A DNA stretch of 9,703 nucleotides from Synechococcus sp. CO36386bin_37 (GCA_011525445.1 WTGE01000018.1:1-9703); one strand, 5' to 3'; positions 1 to 8,185 are shown, numbered from the stretch's first letter. Notes: a model not told the origin generated them from the sequence alone. Program-made: numbers and translations.

Positions 1-403
1 TGATGGCTTCGTTCAGGTTGTCTGTACGTTCTGAGCCTGCTGCTGCCTCGCTGATCCGTTTGGTTTCGCCGACAAACCGGATTCGTAAAGGCAATCGTTC
101 AATGGCTTGAAGAGAGCCGTCCAGAATTTCCGCTGGGGAATGATCTCCACCCATCCCGTCGACTGCCACCCAAAGCCGATCCTTGTCATCAATCGAGCCG
201 TCATCGCCGATGTCGCTGCTCTGCAAGCGACGCAGAGGGTCCATCACCGGTTGGAGCATTTGTCCAGCCATGCTTCCCGCATTGGTGACGACCGTTCCAG
301 CCATGAATCCAACGGATTCAGCAACGGTGCCAGCAGCGTTTGCGGATGTTGTGGCGGTTTCCACAAGGCTGGTCACAGCGCTGTTACGCCGATACCAAAT
401 CAC
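1..403 (-). CDS. plsX: PlsX, phosphate acyltransferase (5' part, cut by the window edge)
   Basis: PlsX makes acyl-phosphate from acyl-ACP, the first committed step of the PlsX/PlsY route to phosphatidic acid; it is a peripheral membrane enzyme. The minus-strand frame stays open to the left edge and reads LWVAVDGMGGDHSPAEIL and then RIRFVGETKRI, which is the PlsX N-terminal signature (VDxMGGDxxP). Before this core there are about 75 residues that standard PlsX proteins lack, including LVIWYRRNSAV and a Gly/Ala/Met-rich stretch. The start is uncertain. I chose GTG at 403 because AGAAGA lies a few bases upstream. A TTG at 484 (overlapping the end of rpaB) and an in-frame ATG at 304 are also possible. 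It follows rpaB on the same strand with a gap of about 60 bases, so co-transcription is plausible. Identity is firm; the start is not. Confidence 0.88.
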   Translation of the reverse strand, partial: MIWYRRNSAVTSLVETATTSANAAGTVAESVGFMAGTVVTNAGSMAGQMLQPVMDPLRRLQSSDIGDDGSIDDKDRLWVAVDGMGGDHSPAEILDGSLQAIERLPLRIRFVGETKRISEAAAGSERTDNLNEAI

Positions 404-464
404 GAGTCTTCTAACCGCCTTCGATCGGCGTGGTCTGCTCCGGGCTGAAGCGGCCGGGCTGAAT

Positions 465-1211
465 TCAGGATCCTTCGGGTGCAACGGAATCGATGATGCG
501 CTGGAACAAGTAACCGGTGCCGCGAGCCGTGAGGATCAGCTCGGGATTGGCCGGATCATCTTCGAGTTTGGAGCGAAGACGGGAAATATGAACATCCACG
601 ACCCTGGTGTCTACATGACGTTCAGGTGTATATCCCCACACGTCCTTCAGGATTTCCCCGCGACTGAATGGCTCTCCGGAACGGCCAACAAGCAGCTCTA
701 GAAGGCTGAACTCCATGCCGGTGAGCCTGATTCGCTCGTCGGCGCGAAACACCTGGCGCTTGTTGGTGTCAATGCGCAGATCGGCGACTTGAATCACCCC
801 GGAATTGGGGATTCCTGCCACCTGATCTTTTTCAACTCTTCTCAGAACACAACGGATTCTTGCCTCGAGTTCTTTGGGGCTGAACGGTTTGACGACATAG
901 TCATCGGCGCCGAGTTCCAGGCCTGTAATTCTGTCTGCAACGTCACCTAAGGCGGTGAGCATCACGATCGGGACGTCCGATTCCTTTCGTAATTCTTGGC
1001 AAACGCCGTAGCCGTCAAGCTTTGGCATCATGACGTCCAGGACAACAAGATCTGGATTGCACTGTTCAAAGCTTTCCAGGGCCTCAGTGCCGTCGCTGGC
1101 GGTCACGACGTTGTAGCCGATCATCGACAGACGAGTTTCCAAGATCCGACGGATACTGGCCTCGTCATCAACCACGAGAATGGTTTCTTTGCTGGCGGCT
1201 GTGGCCGTCAT
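465..1211 (-). CDS. rpaB: RpaB, OmpR-family response regulator
   Basis: This is a 248-residue two-domain response regulator. The receiver domain (about residues 9-125) has the acidic pair D15-D16, phospho-acceptor D59 (in VVLDVMMPKLDGYG), switch T86 and K108. The C-terminal winged-helix DNA-binding domain (about 140-240) contains LTGMEFSLLELL and the recognition region VDVHISRLRSKLED. The sequence matches RpaB/Ycf27 closely. In cyanobacteria RpaB, phosphorylated by the kinase NblS/Hik33, binds HLR1 elements and controls high-light, photosystem and phycobilisome genes. The frame is open well upstream to 1517, but that extension lies antisense to radA. The homologous protein begins at MTATAASKETILVVDD, so ATG 1211 is the start. 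No clear Shine-Dalgarno sequence precedes it. plsX follows downstream and radA is divergent. RpaB is normally essential in cyanobacteria. Confidence 0.97.
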   Translation of the reverse strand: MTATAASKETILVVDDEASIRRILETRLSMIGYNVVTASDGTEALESFEQCNPDLVVLDVMMPKLDGYGVCQELRKESDVPIVMLTALGDVADRITGLELGADDYVVKPFSPKELEARIRCVLRRVEKDQVAGIPNSGVIQVADLRIDTNKRQVFRADERIRLTGMEFSLLELLVGRSGEPFSRGEILKDVWGYTPERHVDTRVVDVHISRLRSKLEDDPANPELILTARGTGYLFQRIIDSVAPEGS

Positions 1212-1302
1212 ATCAAAAATTATTTCGTACAAGTATTGGTTACAGATAAGTGGATGAAGGCCCTTTCCATTCACTGAAAGCCAACTTTCTTCATAGTTCG
1301 AC
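1212..1302. promoter_or_regulatory. Divergent rpaB/radA intergenic region
   Basis: These 91 bases must carry the 5' signals of both rpaB (left) and radA (right). The rpaB-proximal half is AT-rich (ATCAAAAATTATTTCGTACA). It contains GTTACA at 1239-1244, matching one half of the HLR1 element bound by RpaB, with a degenerate second copy (CGTACAAG, 1226-1233) at non-canonical spacing. I cannot assign -10 or -35 boxes with confidence. The regulatory role follows from gene arrangement; the HLR1 reading is weak. Confidence 0.35.
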
Positions 1303-2700
1303 GTGTCAAGACCTTCCTCGTTGTTTGTTTGCCAGAGCTGTGGTGCGCAGACGCGCCAGTTTTTTGGCCGTTGCAGCAGTTGTGGCAGCTGGAATTCCTT
1401 GGTCGAGCAATCATCACCAAGGCAAGATGGTCGGCGTCGGCGAGCTCCTGTTCCCTCTGAGGTGGCTCCTGCGGCCAAACGCTCCACATCCATATCCGAT
1501 CTCGGAGATCGGCCCATTCAGCGTCTTGAGAGTGGTTATCCAGAGCTGGATCGGGTGCTGGGTGGAGGCGTTGTACCGGGTTCGCTTGTGCTGGTGGGGG
1601 GTGATCCGGGTATCGGCAAAAGCACGTTGTTGCTGCAAAGCGCATCGGTCATGGCGACTCGTCTCTCCGTTCTGTATGTCAGTGCTGAGGAATCGGCACA
1701 GCAGGTGAAATTGCGTTGGCTGCGTCTGGGTGGCGACTGCAATGGGCTTCAACTCCTGGCTGAAACAGACCTGGAGTTGGTATTGGAGGAAATCGAGGCT
1801 TTACAGCCCGATGTGGCGATCATCGACAGCATCCAGGCCCTGCATGACGCCAACCTGTCGAGTGCCCCTGGATCCGTGTCACAGGTTCGTGAATGTGCAG
1901 CCTCTCTGCAGCGTCTGGCCAAGCGTCAAAGCACTGCTCTGTTGCTGGTCGGTCACGTGACGAAGGAGGGTTTGCTCGCAGGGCCGAAAGTGCTGGAACA
2001 TCTGGTTGATGCAGTGCTCACCTTTGAGGGCGATCGGTTTGCCAGTCATCGGTTACTGCGTGCCGTTAAAAATCGCTTCGGCGCGACCCATGAACTGGGT
2101 GTGTTTGAAATGCAAGGCCAAGGTCTTGTGGAAGTGAGTAACCCAAGCGAATTGTTTTTAAGTGGAGATCAGGCCACAGGTGTTGCAACGATCGTGGCCT
2201 GTGAAGGCACCAGACCTCTGGTAGTGGATCTCCAGGCCTTGGTGAGCACAACCAGCTATGCAAGCCCGAGGAGGACGGCCACTGGAATTGCAGTGAATCG
2301 GTTGCATCAAATTCTCGCTGTGCTGGAAAAACATATGGGGCTTCCCCTTTCGCGGTTCGACTGCTATCTCGCCGTTGCCGGTGGTCTTGAAGTGGAGGAG
2401 CCTGCCGCTGATCTGGGAGTAGCTGCAGCCGTTGTGGCGAGTTACCGGGATCTCATCTTGCCCGCCGGGACTGTCCTGCTGGGTGAACTTGGCCTTGGTG
2501 GCCAGCTCAGGCCTGTCGGGCAATTGGAGCTTCGGCTGCAGGAGGCTGTTCGCCTCGGATTCAGAAGAGCAGTGGTGCCTAAAGGGTGTGGATTAGTTCA
2601 AGGCCCCTTCATCCAGGAGCTGGAGTTGCATGAAGCGGGATCCATTGCAGAAGCACTCGTCGTTGCTCTCGGCGTCCATCCCATCGAGGACGAAGCCTGA
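1303..2700 (+). CDS. radA: RadA (Sms), DNA repair and recombination ATPase
   Basis: RadA is a RecA-like hexameric ATPase that promotes branch migration and D-loop extension during homologous recombination. The 465-residue protein has all the expected parts: an N-terminal C4 zinc finger (C10-x2-C13 and C24-x2-C27), Walker A GGDPGIGKST at about 99-108, a Walker B region around VAIIDSIQALHD, the RadA-specific KNRFG motif at 256-260, and a C-terminal Lon-protease-like domain (GGLEVEEPAADLGVAAAVVA onward) used for DNA binding and not for proteolysis. Length is normal for the family. The start is GTG at 1303, chosen because the zinc finger begins only ten residues later, as in relatives. It is divergent from rpaB and convergent with ycf3. 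The 61 bases after its stop show no strong terminator hairpin to my eye. Confidence 0.96.
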   Translation: MSRPSSLFVCQSCGAQTRQFFGRCSSCGSWNSLVEQSSPRQDGRRRRAPVPSEVAPAAKRSTSISDLGDRPIQRLESGYPELDRVLGGGVVPGSLVLVGGDPGIGKSTLLLQSASVMATRLSVLYVSAEESAQQVKLRWLRLGGDCNGLQLLAETDLELVLEEIEALQPDVAIIDSIQALHDANLSSAPGSVSQVRECAASLQRLAKRQSTALLLVGHVTKEGLLAGPKVLEHLVDAVLTFEGDRFASHRLLRAVKNRFGATHELGVFEMQGQGLVEVSNPSELFLSGDQATGVATIVACEGTRPLVVDLQALVSTTSYASPRRTATGIAVNRLHQILAVLEKHMGLPLSRFDCYLAVAGGLEVEEPAADLGVAAAVVASYRDLILPAGTVLLGELGLGGQLRPVGQLELRLQEAVRLGFRRAVVPKGCGLVQGPFIQELELHEAGSIAEALVVALGVHPIEDEA

Positions 2701-2761
2701 TCCGTCTGCATGCTCGACAGAGACTTGATTCACAAAAGGTCTGGCATAGAGACGCTGTGGC

Positions 2762-3283
2762 TCAGAAATAGACGTCCACGTTGCTCCGTCCGGTGGATTT
2801 CAGCCAGTTTTCTATCTCGAGGTAGCCACCTGGATTGAGCCTCACGGCTTGAGTCCAAACATTGGCTGCCTGATCAAACCAGCCATCGGCCTCATCACGA
2901 CGGCCCTCTTCCTCTGCCGTTCGCCCGCGCTTTTCATAGATCAGACCCATGTTCTTGAGACAGGATGGTTGTTTTGGATTTTCATCCAGGGCCTTTTGAT
3001 AAGTCTGAAGCGCCCGATCTTCCTCGCCATTGCTCATGTAAATGATGGCCATGTTTTTAAGGGTTTCGCCACGATCGACAGCGTTTTCCTCAAGCTTCAG
3101 ACTCTCCTCGTAATTTTCCAAGGCTTCGGCATAGTCACCGTCGTTTTGGGCTGAGAGCCCATCGCGGTAATAGACGTAGGCCTCTTTCGCTTTGGCATTG
3201 ATCGGTAGCAGTTTCACGATGAGATCGGCCATCACCGTGAAGCTTTTGTCGATGAAGTTGTCGTTTCGGTTGCTGCGCGGCAC
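2762..3283 (-). CDS. ycf3: Ycf3, photosystem I assembly protein (TPR protein)
   Basis: Ycf3 is a thylakoid-associated chaperone needed to assemble photosystem I, acting on PsaA and PsaB. With the GTG start at 3283 the product is 173 residues, the usual length, and begins with the family N-terminus [20 protein letters not shown]. Three tetratricopeptide repeats are visible: about 35-68 ([20 protein letters not shown]), 72-105 ([20 protein letters not shown]) and 120-153 (ending [12 protein letters not shown]). The C-terminus is [16 protein letters not shown]. An in-frame ATG at 3310 would add nine residues and has a somewhat better upstream GGTCAGG; I prefer the GTG because of the conserved N-terminus. 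The gene is divergent from the copper ATPase and convergent with radA. There is no sign of truncation. Confidence 0.96.
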   Translation of the reverse strand: MPRSNRNDNFIDKSFTVMADLIVKLLPINAKAKEAYVYYRDGLSAQNDGDYAEALENYEESLKLEENAVDRGETLKNMAIIYMSNGEEDRALQTYQKALDENPKQPSCLKNMGLIYEKRGRTAEEEGRRDEADGWFDQAANVWTQAVRLNPGGYLEIENWLKSTGRSNVDVYF

Positions 3284-3343
3284 AGGAAGCGAAAAAAGTA
3301 TTGGTTCCATCCTGACCGCTTCGGACCTGCCTAGCTTTGATTG
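3284..3343. promoter_or_regulatory. Short divergent ycf3 / copper ATPase promoter region
   Basis: Only 60 bases separate the start codons of ycf3 and the copper ATPase, so the two 5' regions overlap or their promoters reach into the coding sequences. A run of six A on the plus strand (T on the ycf3 strand) lies close to the ycf3 start. I see no convincing paired -35/-10 boxes and no clear copper-regulator operator. Confidence 0.35.
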
Positions 3344-5689
3344 ATGCGTTCTGCAGCTGTGACAAATTCCGCCAATGCCGCAAGCACGCCCCCTTATGCG
3401 CTCCTTGATGTTGAGGGGATGAAGTGCGGTGGGTGCGTTCGCTCCGTCGAACGCACGCTTCTTGATCAGCCAGGAGTGTGTGAAGCCAGTGTGAACCTGG
3501 TCACTCGAAGTGCCTGGCTTCGCTTTGAAGACAAGGCTGATGCGGATCTGGATGGTGTGATCAAGGCCTTGACGGCGCGCGGTTTCAAGGCTCAGTCACG
3601 CGAGATGACAGCGTTTGGTTCATCTGGGGAGATTGATGGCAGCTGGGGGTGGTGGCAGCAGTGGCGACAGTTGGTGATTGCACTGGTTTTGCTGGTGTTG
3701 TCAGTTGTGGGTCATCTGGCTGAAGCTGGAACGGTTCAAATCCCCGTGCTCGGGTCGCTTCCCTTCCATGCAGGTCTGGCGACGGTGGCCTTGGCGGGGC
3801 CTGGTCGACCCATCCTTGTCGCTGGTTGGCGATCAGCGCGAGGCGGTGTGCCCACCATGGACACCTTGGTCAGCTTGGGAGTTGGCAGTGCTTATTGCGC
3901 CAGTGTGGTGGCGCTGGTCTGGCCTCAGGTGGGTTGGCCCTGCTTTTTCAATGAGCCTGTGATGCTCCTTGGATTTGTTTTGCTTGGTCGGTTCCTGGAG
4001 GAGCGGGCGCGCCATCGTACGGGCCGTGCTTTGCAGGACTTGGCAGCTTTGCAGCCTGATCTGGCCCGACTGGTGATGGACGATGGCTCGATTCGGGAGG
4101 TGTCTGTATCCGCTCTATGTCCCGGAGAGCGGATTCAGCTGCTGGCAGGCGATCGGATTCCGGTCGATGGAATCGTGCGTGAGGGGCATTCAGCTGTAGA
4201 CGTCTCCAGTTTGACGGGCGAGCCTTTGCCGCTGGATGCGTCACCTGGTTCAGAGCTCAGTTCCGGAGGCCTGAATCTTGAAGCCACCTTGGTTTTGGAG
4301 GTGCAGCGCATCGGTCGTGAGACAGCGTTGGCGCGAATTATTGATCTGGTTGAGCAGGCTCAGGCGAGGAAGGCGCCGATTCAGGGCCTAGCTGATCGTG
4401 TTGCAGGTCAGTTTTGTTATGGGGTGGTCTCTTTAGCCGTCCTCACCTTTCTGTTCTGGTGGAAGATCGGTTGTCGCCTTTGGCCTCAGGTCCTTGCCAT
4501 TCCAATCCCAATGATGGATCACGGCCATGCCCATGGCCTGCATGGTTCTCTTGGTGCTGGAGCTGAGACTCCGCTTGGGCTCGCTCTTCAGCTTGCCATT
4601 GCCGTTCTTGTTGTGGCGTGCCCTTGTGCACTGGGTCTGGCAACTCCCACCGTAATCACTGTTTCGTCCGGCTTGGCTGCGAAGCAGGGATGGCTGTTCC
4701 GGGGCGGTGATGTCATTGAGTTAGCAGCCTCCGTCCAGCGCATGGTCTTCGACAAGACAGGAACGCTCACACTTGGGCGGCCATTGGTGGATTCCGTCCT
4801 GGCGACTGATGATTCGTCGCGAACACTCCAGCTTGCGGCCAGCCTTGAGCAAACAAGTCGGCACCCGATTGCTCATGCTTTGCTCCAGGAAGCTCAAAGA
4901 CTTCAGTTGCCTCTTTTTGAGGTGAAGTCGAGTCTCACGACTCCTGGTTCTGGGATGGAAGGCCATCTCCAGGACGTTGAAGGGATGGTGCGTGTAGGGT
5001 CGATTGATTGGTTTCAAAATCAAGGACTGCTCTGGAACCAGCAACAGCAGCGAGCACTTTCTTCCGCGATGGAGAGCGGGAAGTCGTTGGTTGCGGTGGC
5101 CTTGTCGGAGCGTCCCCTCGGTTTCGTGACGATTGATGATCAGCTGCGCCCGGATGCCTTTCTTGCGATTCAGCGTTTGCGAGACCAGGGACAGTCCGTG
5201 GTCATGTTGAGTGGCGACGGTCGCCAGGCGGTAGAACGGGTGGGTGATGACTTGGCGTTTGCTGACCAGGATCTGGCTTGGCAACTCTTGCCCCATCAGA
5301 AGTTGGAGAGGCTTGAGCGTTTGCGGGGCCAGGGTGTTGTGGCGATGGTGGGTGATGGAATCAATGACGCCCCAGCGCTGGCAGCCGCTGACCTTGGAAT
5401 TGCCGTCGGTACGGGAACGCAAATTGCTCAGGACACAGCTGATCTCGTTCTGCTGGGTGACCGGCTAGAGGCGGTTCCTGAATCGCTTACCTTGGCTCGA
5501 CGAACGATGGGCAAGATCCGTCAGAACTTGATCTGGGCTTTTGGCTACAACCTGATTGCTCTGCCGATTGCGGCTGGTGCACTCTTGCCAGGGTTTGGTT
5601 TGCTGCTCTCACCCCCCTTAGCAGCTTTGCTTATGGCCTTGAGTTCGGTGTCCGTTGTCGTGAACGCCCTCAGCCTGCGGCTTCGCTGA
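3344..5689 (+). CDS. Heavy-metal P1B-type ATPase, copper-type (CtaA/PacS/CopA family)
   Basis: This membrane ATPase moves Cu(I) at the cost of ATP. In cyanobacteria such pumps supply copper to plastocyanin (CtaA at the cytoplasmic membrane, PacS at the thylakoid). The 781 residues contain one heavy-metal-binding domain with GMKCGGC (C28, C31), an actuator TGEP at 291-294, the intramembrane metal site CPC (C426, C428) in [14 protein letters not shown], phosphorylation site DKTGT (D470), HP at 507-508, and the hinge GDGINDAP at 670-677. YN in [12 protein letters not shown] and MxxSS in [11 protein letters not shown] near the C-terminus complete the Cu(I)-type (P1B-1) signature. Eight membrane segments fit. 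A His-rich stretch HGHAHGLHG (393-401) sits in the loop before the CPC helix. Start ATG 3344; TTG 3341 is directly upstream. I cannot decide between CtaA and PacS, so no symbol is given. tmk begins 2 bases later. Confidence 0.93.
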   Translation: MRSAAVTNSANAASTPPYALLDVEGMKCGGCVRSVERTLLDQPGVCEASVNLVTRSAWLRFEDKADADLDGVIKALTARGFKAQSREMTAFGSSGEIDGSWGWWQQWRQLVIALVLLVLSVVGHLAEAGTVQIPVLGSLPFHAGLATVALAGPGRPILVAGWRSARGGVPTMDTLVSLGVGSAYCASVVALVWPQVGWPCFFNEPVMLLGFVLLGRFLEERARHRTGRALQDLAALQPDLARLVMDDGSIREVSVSALCPGERIQLLAGDRIPVDGIVREGHSAVDVSSLTGEPLPLDASPGSELSSGGLNLEATLVLEVQRIGRETALARIIDLVEQAQARKAPIQGLADRVAGQFCYGVVSLAVLTFLFWWKIGCRLWPQVLAIPIPMMDHGHAHGLHGSLGAGAETPLGLALQLAIAVLVVACPCALGLATPTVITVSSGLAAKQGWLFRGGDVIELAASVQRMVFDKTGTLTLGRPLVDSVLATDDSSRTLQLAASLEQTSRHPIAHALLQEAQRLQLPLFEVKSSLTTPGSGMEGHLQDVEGMVRVGSIDWFQNQGLLWNQQQQRALSSAMESGKSLVAVALSERPLGFVTIDDQLRPDAFLAIQRLRDQGQSVVMLSGDGRQAVERVGDDLAFADQDLAWQLLPHQKLERLERLRGQGVVAMVGDGINDAPALAAADLGIAVGTGTQIAQDTADLVLLGDRLEAVPESLTLARRTMGKIRQNLIWAFGYNLIALPIAAGALLPGFGLLLSPPLAALLMALSSVSVVVNALSLRLR

Positions 5690-5691
5690 AC

Positions 5692-6342
5692 ATGACGAGA
5701 CGCAGGGGTCGACTGCTCGTGTTGGAAGGCATAGATGGTTGCGGGAAGACGACCCAGCTCGATCGCCTCTCGGACTGGCTTCCAGGGAGTGGAATCATGC
5801 CAGGTGATGTTGATTTGGTTGTGACACGAGAACCTGGTGGAACGGCTTTGGGATCAAGCCTCCGTCAGCTTCTTCTCCATCCACCGCTCGATGCTGATCC
5901 TGAGCCAACGGCGGAACTGTTGATGTATGCAGCGGATAGGGCTCAACATGTTGACCGTGTCATTCAGCCAGCGCTGGAGAAGGGTGATTGGGTGCTGAGT
6001 GACCGTTTCACCGGATCGACGATGGCTTACCAGGGCTATGGGCGAGGTCTTGATCGTGAGCTCATCGTTGATCTGGAGCGGATTGCGACCAGAGGCCTCA
6101 GCCCAGACGTGACGGTCTGGCTTGATATTCCTTTGCTCCTGAGTCTTGAGCGAAGAGAACGTCGACAGGATGATCGCATCGAAGCGGAGGGCCTCCTCTT
6201 CCTGGAACGCGTCCGAAACGGTTTTTCTGATTTGGCTCATGCCCGTGGTTGGGTATCGGTCGAGGCTGATCGTCCTCCTTTGGAAGTGGCTGAGAGGATT
6301 CGAACTGCCTTGCTTTCGAGGTCCAGGTCTTGGCCGGTATGA
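5692..6342 (+). CDS. tmk: Thymidylate kinase
   Basis: Tmk phosphorylates dTMP to dTDP with ATP, a required step in dTTP synthesis in the cytoplasm. The 216-residue product begins MTRRRGRLLVLEGIDGCGKT with the P-loop at about 13-21, followed by the substrate-binding TREPGGT at 45-51, the DRF motif at 104-106 (VLSDRFTGSTMAYQG), YQGYGRG from residue 113, and an Arg-rich lid (LERRERRQDDRIEAEG). Length and motif order are normal for bacterial Tmk. ATG 5692 lies 2 bases after the ATPase stop and the 3' end overlaps holB by 4 bases, so translation of the three genes may be coupled. The tmk-holB pairing is common in bacteria. Confidence 0.96.
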   Translation: MTRRRGRLLVLEGIDGCGKTTQLDRLSDWLPGSGIMPGDVDLVVTREPGGTALGSSLRQLLLHPPLDADPEPTAELLMYAADRAQHVDRVIQPALEKGDWVLSDRFTGSTMAYQGYGRGLDRELIVDLERIATRGLSPDVTVWLDIPLLLSLERRERRQDDRIEAEGLLFLERVRNGFSDLAHARGWVSVEADRPPLEVAERIRTALLSRSRSWPV

Positions 6343-7328
6343 GCCAGGTTTCAGGTCGCGAGAACGCGTTGTTTGCTGACCTGGTGGGTCAGCCCCTGGC
6401 TGTCTCCCTCCTGCAAGCCGCCCTAACCCAGCAGCGTCTTGCTCCTGCCTATGTGTTTTCCGGTCCAGAGGGTGTCGGTAGACGACTTGCTGTTCTGCGC
6501 TTTCTGGAGGGCGTCCTTTGTGAAGGGCAGTGCAGTTCCCGTCAACGCCGACGATTGGCGGAACGTAACCATCCTGATCTCCATTGGGTTGAACCCACCT
6601 ACAGCCACCAGGGGCGTTTGATTTCGCGTTCTGAGGCTGAGGAGGCGGGTGTGAGTCGACGATCCTCTCCTCTTGTTCGACTCGAGCAGATTCGAGATGT
6701 CAGTCGCGTCCTCGCGCGTCAACCGCTTGAATCATCGCGGGGCATGGTTGTACTGGAGGAGCCAGAGGCGATGGCCGAAGCTGCTGCCAATGCTCTGCTC
6801 AAGACCCTTGAGGAACCTGGCCATGGCTTGCTGATCCTGCTGACAGCGGCACCTGAACGTTTGCTCCCCACAATTCTGTCTCGCTGTCAATTGATTCGCC
6901 TGACTCGCCTGAGCTCGGCAGACATGCAAGCCGTTCTTGAAGGGTTGCCCGCTGAGTCGCAACAGGACGTGGTGAGGCTGGGTCTCAAACAACCCGAGCT
7001 GGTTGCCATGGCCGGTGGCTCTCCAGGCGCGCTCATCGATCATGTCAAGCAGTGGTTGCGAGTGCCCCCTGATCTGATGGGACGTTTGATGCTGCTGCCA
7101 ACGCAGCCGATTGAGGCGATGGGACTGGCACGCGATCTGTCAGAAGCGCTGGATGGAGAACAGCAGCTCTGGATCATTCATTGGCTGCAACAAAACAATT
7201 GGTCAACGAGCAAAGACGAACGAAGACTTCGAAAACTGGAACGCTTAAGAAAGCAGTTGCTCGGTTATGTCCAACCGAGACTTGCCTGGGAGGTCACCCT
7301 TCTCGATTTGATGGAGGACCTGAGCTGA
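6339..7328 (+). CDS. holB: DNA polymerase III delta-prime subunit (HolB)
   Basis: Delta-prime is the non-hydrolysing AAA+ subunit of the clamp loader that places the beta sliding clamp on primed DNA. The 329-residue product opens with FADLVGQPLAVSLLQAAL and PAYVFSGPEGVGRR. The P-loop position (42-49) ends in RR where an active ATPase would have K-S/T, as expected for delta-prime. NHPDLHWVEP, ANALLKTLEEPG and the SRC motif (181-183, in TILSRCQLIRL) are typical. Only two cysteines (C61, C65) remain in the region where E. coli delta-prime holds a four-Cys zinc module, so zinc binding there looks lost or altered. ATG 6339 overlaps the tmk stop as ATGA; an in-frame TTG at 6330 is less likely. The gene ends 15 bases before the stop of convergent rpaA. 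Confidence 0.94.
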   Translation: MSQVSGRENALFADLVGQPLAVSLLQAALTQQRLAPAYVFSGPEGVGRRLAVLRFLEGVLCEGQCSSRQRRRLAERNHPDLHWVEPTYSHQGRLISRSEAEEAGVSRRSSPLVRLEQIRDVSRVLARQPLESSRGMVVLEEPEAMAEAAANALLKTLEEPGHGLLILLTAAPERLLPTILSRCQLIRLTRLSSADMQAVLEGLPAESQQDVVRLGLKQPELVAMAGGSPGALIDHVKQWLRVPPDLMGRLMLLPTQPIEAMGLARDLSEALDGEQQLWIIHWLQQNNWSTSKDERRLRKLERLRKQLLGYVQPRLAWEVTLLDLMEDLS

Positions 7329-7357
7329 GCCTGCGGGTTCGGATCAGGCTGTGGCTC
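7322..7357. terminator. Possible bidirectional terminator stem between holB and rpaA
   Basis: AGCCTG (7328-7333) and CAGGCT (7345-7350) form a perfect 6-base inverted repeat with an 11-base loop. GAGC (7322-7325) and GCTC (7354-7357) can extend it outside small bulges. The stem spans both stop codons of the convergent genes, a usual place for a shared terminator. There is no immediate T-run on either side (TTTTT occurs about 16 bases further on the plus strand), so this is tentative. Confidence 0.35.
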
Positions 7358-8144
7358 GATTCGAGGCTTCAGCTTTTTGTTCGCGATCCTGACGGACTTG
7401 AGCGAGTACATCCTGAAGTCCATCCATCTGATCTCCGATGGGGAGTTCCAGGCAATACCCTGCGCCATAGACAGTTTTGATGAATCGAGGTTTGCGGGGG
7501 TCAGGTTCCAGTTTCGTGCGTAGATGGCGGACATGAACCCTGATCGTTTCAATATCGTCGTCCGGTTCGTAACCCCAGACTTCCTTGAGAATCAGAGAAG
7601 GTGCAACTGTTTGTCCATGGCGTTGGAGCAAACAATGAAGCAACTCGAATTCGAGGTGGGTGAGTCGAACGGGCTGCTCGAACCAGATCGCTTCAAATCG
7701 TTCTGGCACCAAGGTCAATGGGCCGTAACTGAGGATTTCATGGTGATTGCCGGATGTGCCGATCGGTGCTCGATCGCTTCGGCGAAGCAAGGCTTTCACT
7801 CTCGCTTGAAGTTCTTCGAGGTCGAAAGGTTTAGTGAGGTAGTCATCGGCACCCGAGTTGAATCCACTCACTTTGTCTTTGGTTCCACCCAGAGCGGTGA
7901 GCATCAGGATTGGAATCGATGAAGTTCTCTCATCACGGCGAAGGCGCTGACAGAGCGTCAAGCCATCAACGTTAGGAAGCATCAGGTCAAGAAGAATCAG
8001 GTCAGGCGTGTACTGAAGTGCAAGCGCCTGACCCTTGATCCCGTCATCCGCGCGTTGAACGTCGAACCCGCTGTGCTCGAGATGCCCTCCTACCAACTCA
8101 CTCATGTCCCTGTCATCTTCGATCAGCAGGATGGAAGGTTTCAT
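7344..8144 (-). CDS. rpaA: RpaA, OmpR-family response regulator (circadian output)
   Basis: The product is a 266-residue receiver plus winged-helix regulator. The receiver (about 4-122) has D10-D11, phospho-acceptor D53 (in [14 protein letters not shown]), T83 and K105 (in [10 protein letters not shown]). The DNA-binding domain (about 140-235) contains [40 protein letters not shown] and [14 protein letters not shown], which match RpaA of Synechococcus elongatus closely. RpaA, phosphorylated by SasA downstream of KaiC, drives daily transcription rhythms and also affects photosystem balance. About 25 charged, Ala/Gln-rich residues at the C-terminus look poorly conserved. Start ATG 8144 gives [11 protein letters not shown], the expected N-terminus; no good Shine-Dalgarno sequence is seen. 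It is convergent with holB, and a long inverted-repeat-rich region lies upstream. Confidence 0.95.
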   Translation of the reverse strand: MKPSILLIEDDRDMSELVGGHLEHSGFDVQRADDGIKGQALALQYTPDLILLDLMLPNVDGLTLCQRLRRDERTSSIPILMLTALGGTKDKVSGFNSGADDYLTKPFDLEELQARVKALLRRSDRAPIGTSGNHHEILSYGPLTLVPERFEAIWFEQPVRLTHLEFELLHCLLQRHGQTVAPSLILKEVWGYEPDDDIETIRVHVRHLRTKLEPDPRKPRFIKTVYGAGYCLELPIGDQMDGLQDVLAQVRQDREQKAEASNRATA

Positions 8145-8185
8145 CAGAATGCTGGCGAGAAGAACAATTGGACGAGGTAGACCGC

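Noticed and set aside
13..204. 63-residue minus-strand open frame at the left edge
   Set aside because: It is a different frame over plsX; the true frame is open to the window edge and shows the VDGMGGDH motif.
1212..1517. In-frame upstream extension of rpaB to 350 residues
   Set aside because: The extension is antisense to radA, has low-complexity composition unlike any receiver domain, and RpaB homologs begin at the internal ATG at 1211.
4721..5422. 233-residue minus-strand open frame inside the copper ATPase
   Set aside because: It lies fully antisense to a well-supported gene with all P-type ATPase motifs; the predicted protein has no recognisable domain and reads as a shadow.
7181..7480. 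99-residue plus-strand open frame across the holB/rpaA junction
   Set aside because: It overlaps the ends of both convergent genes in another frame and has no recognisable features.
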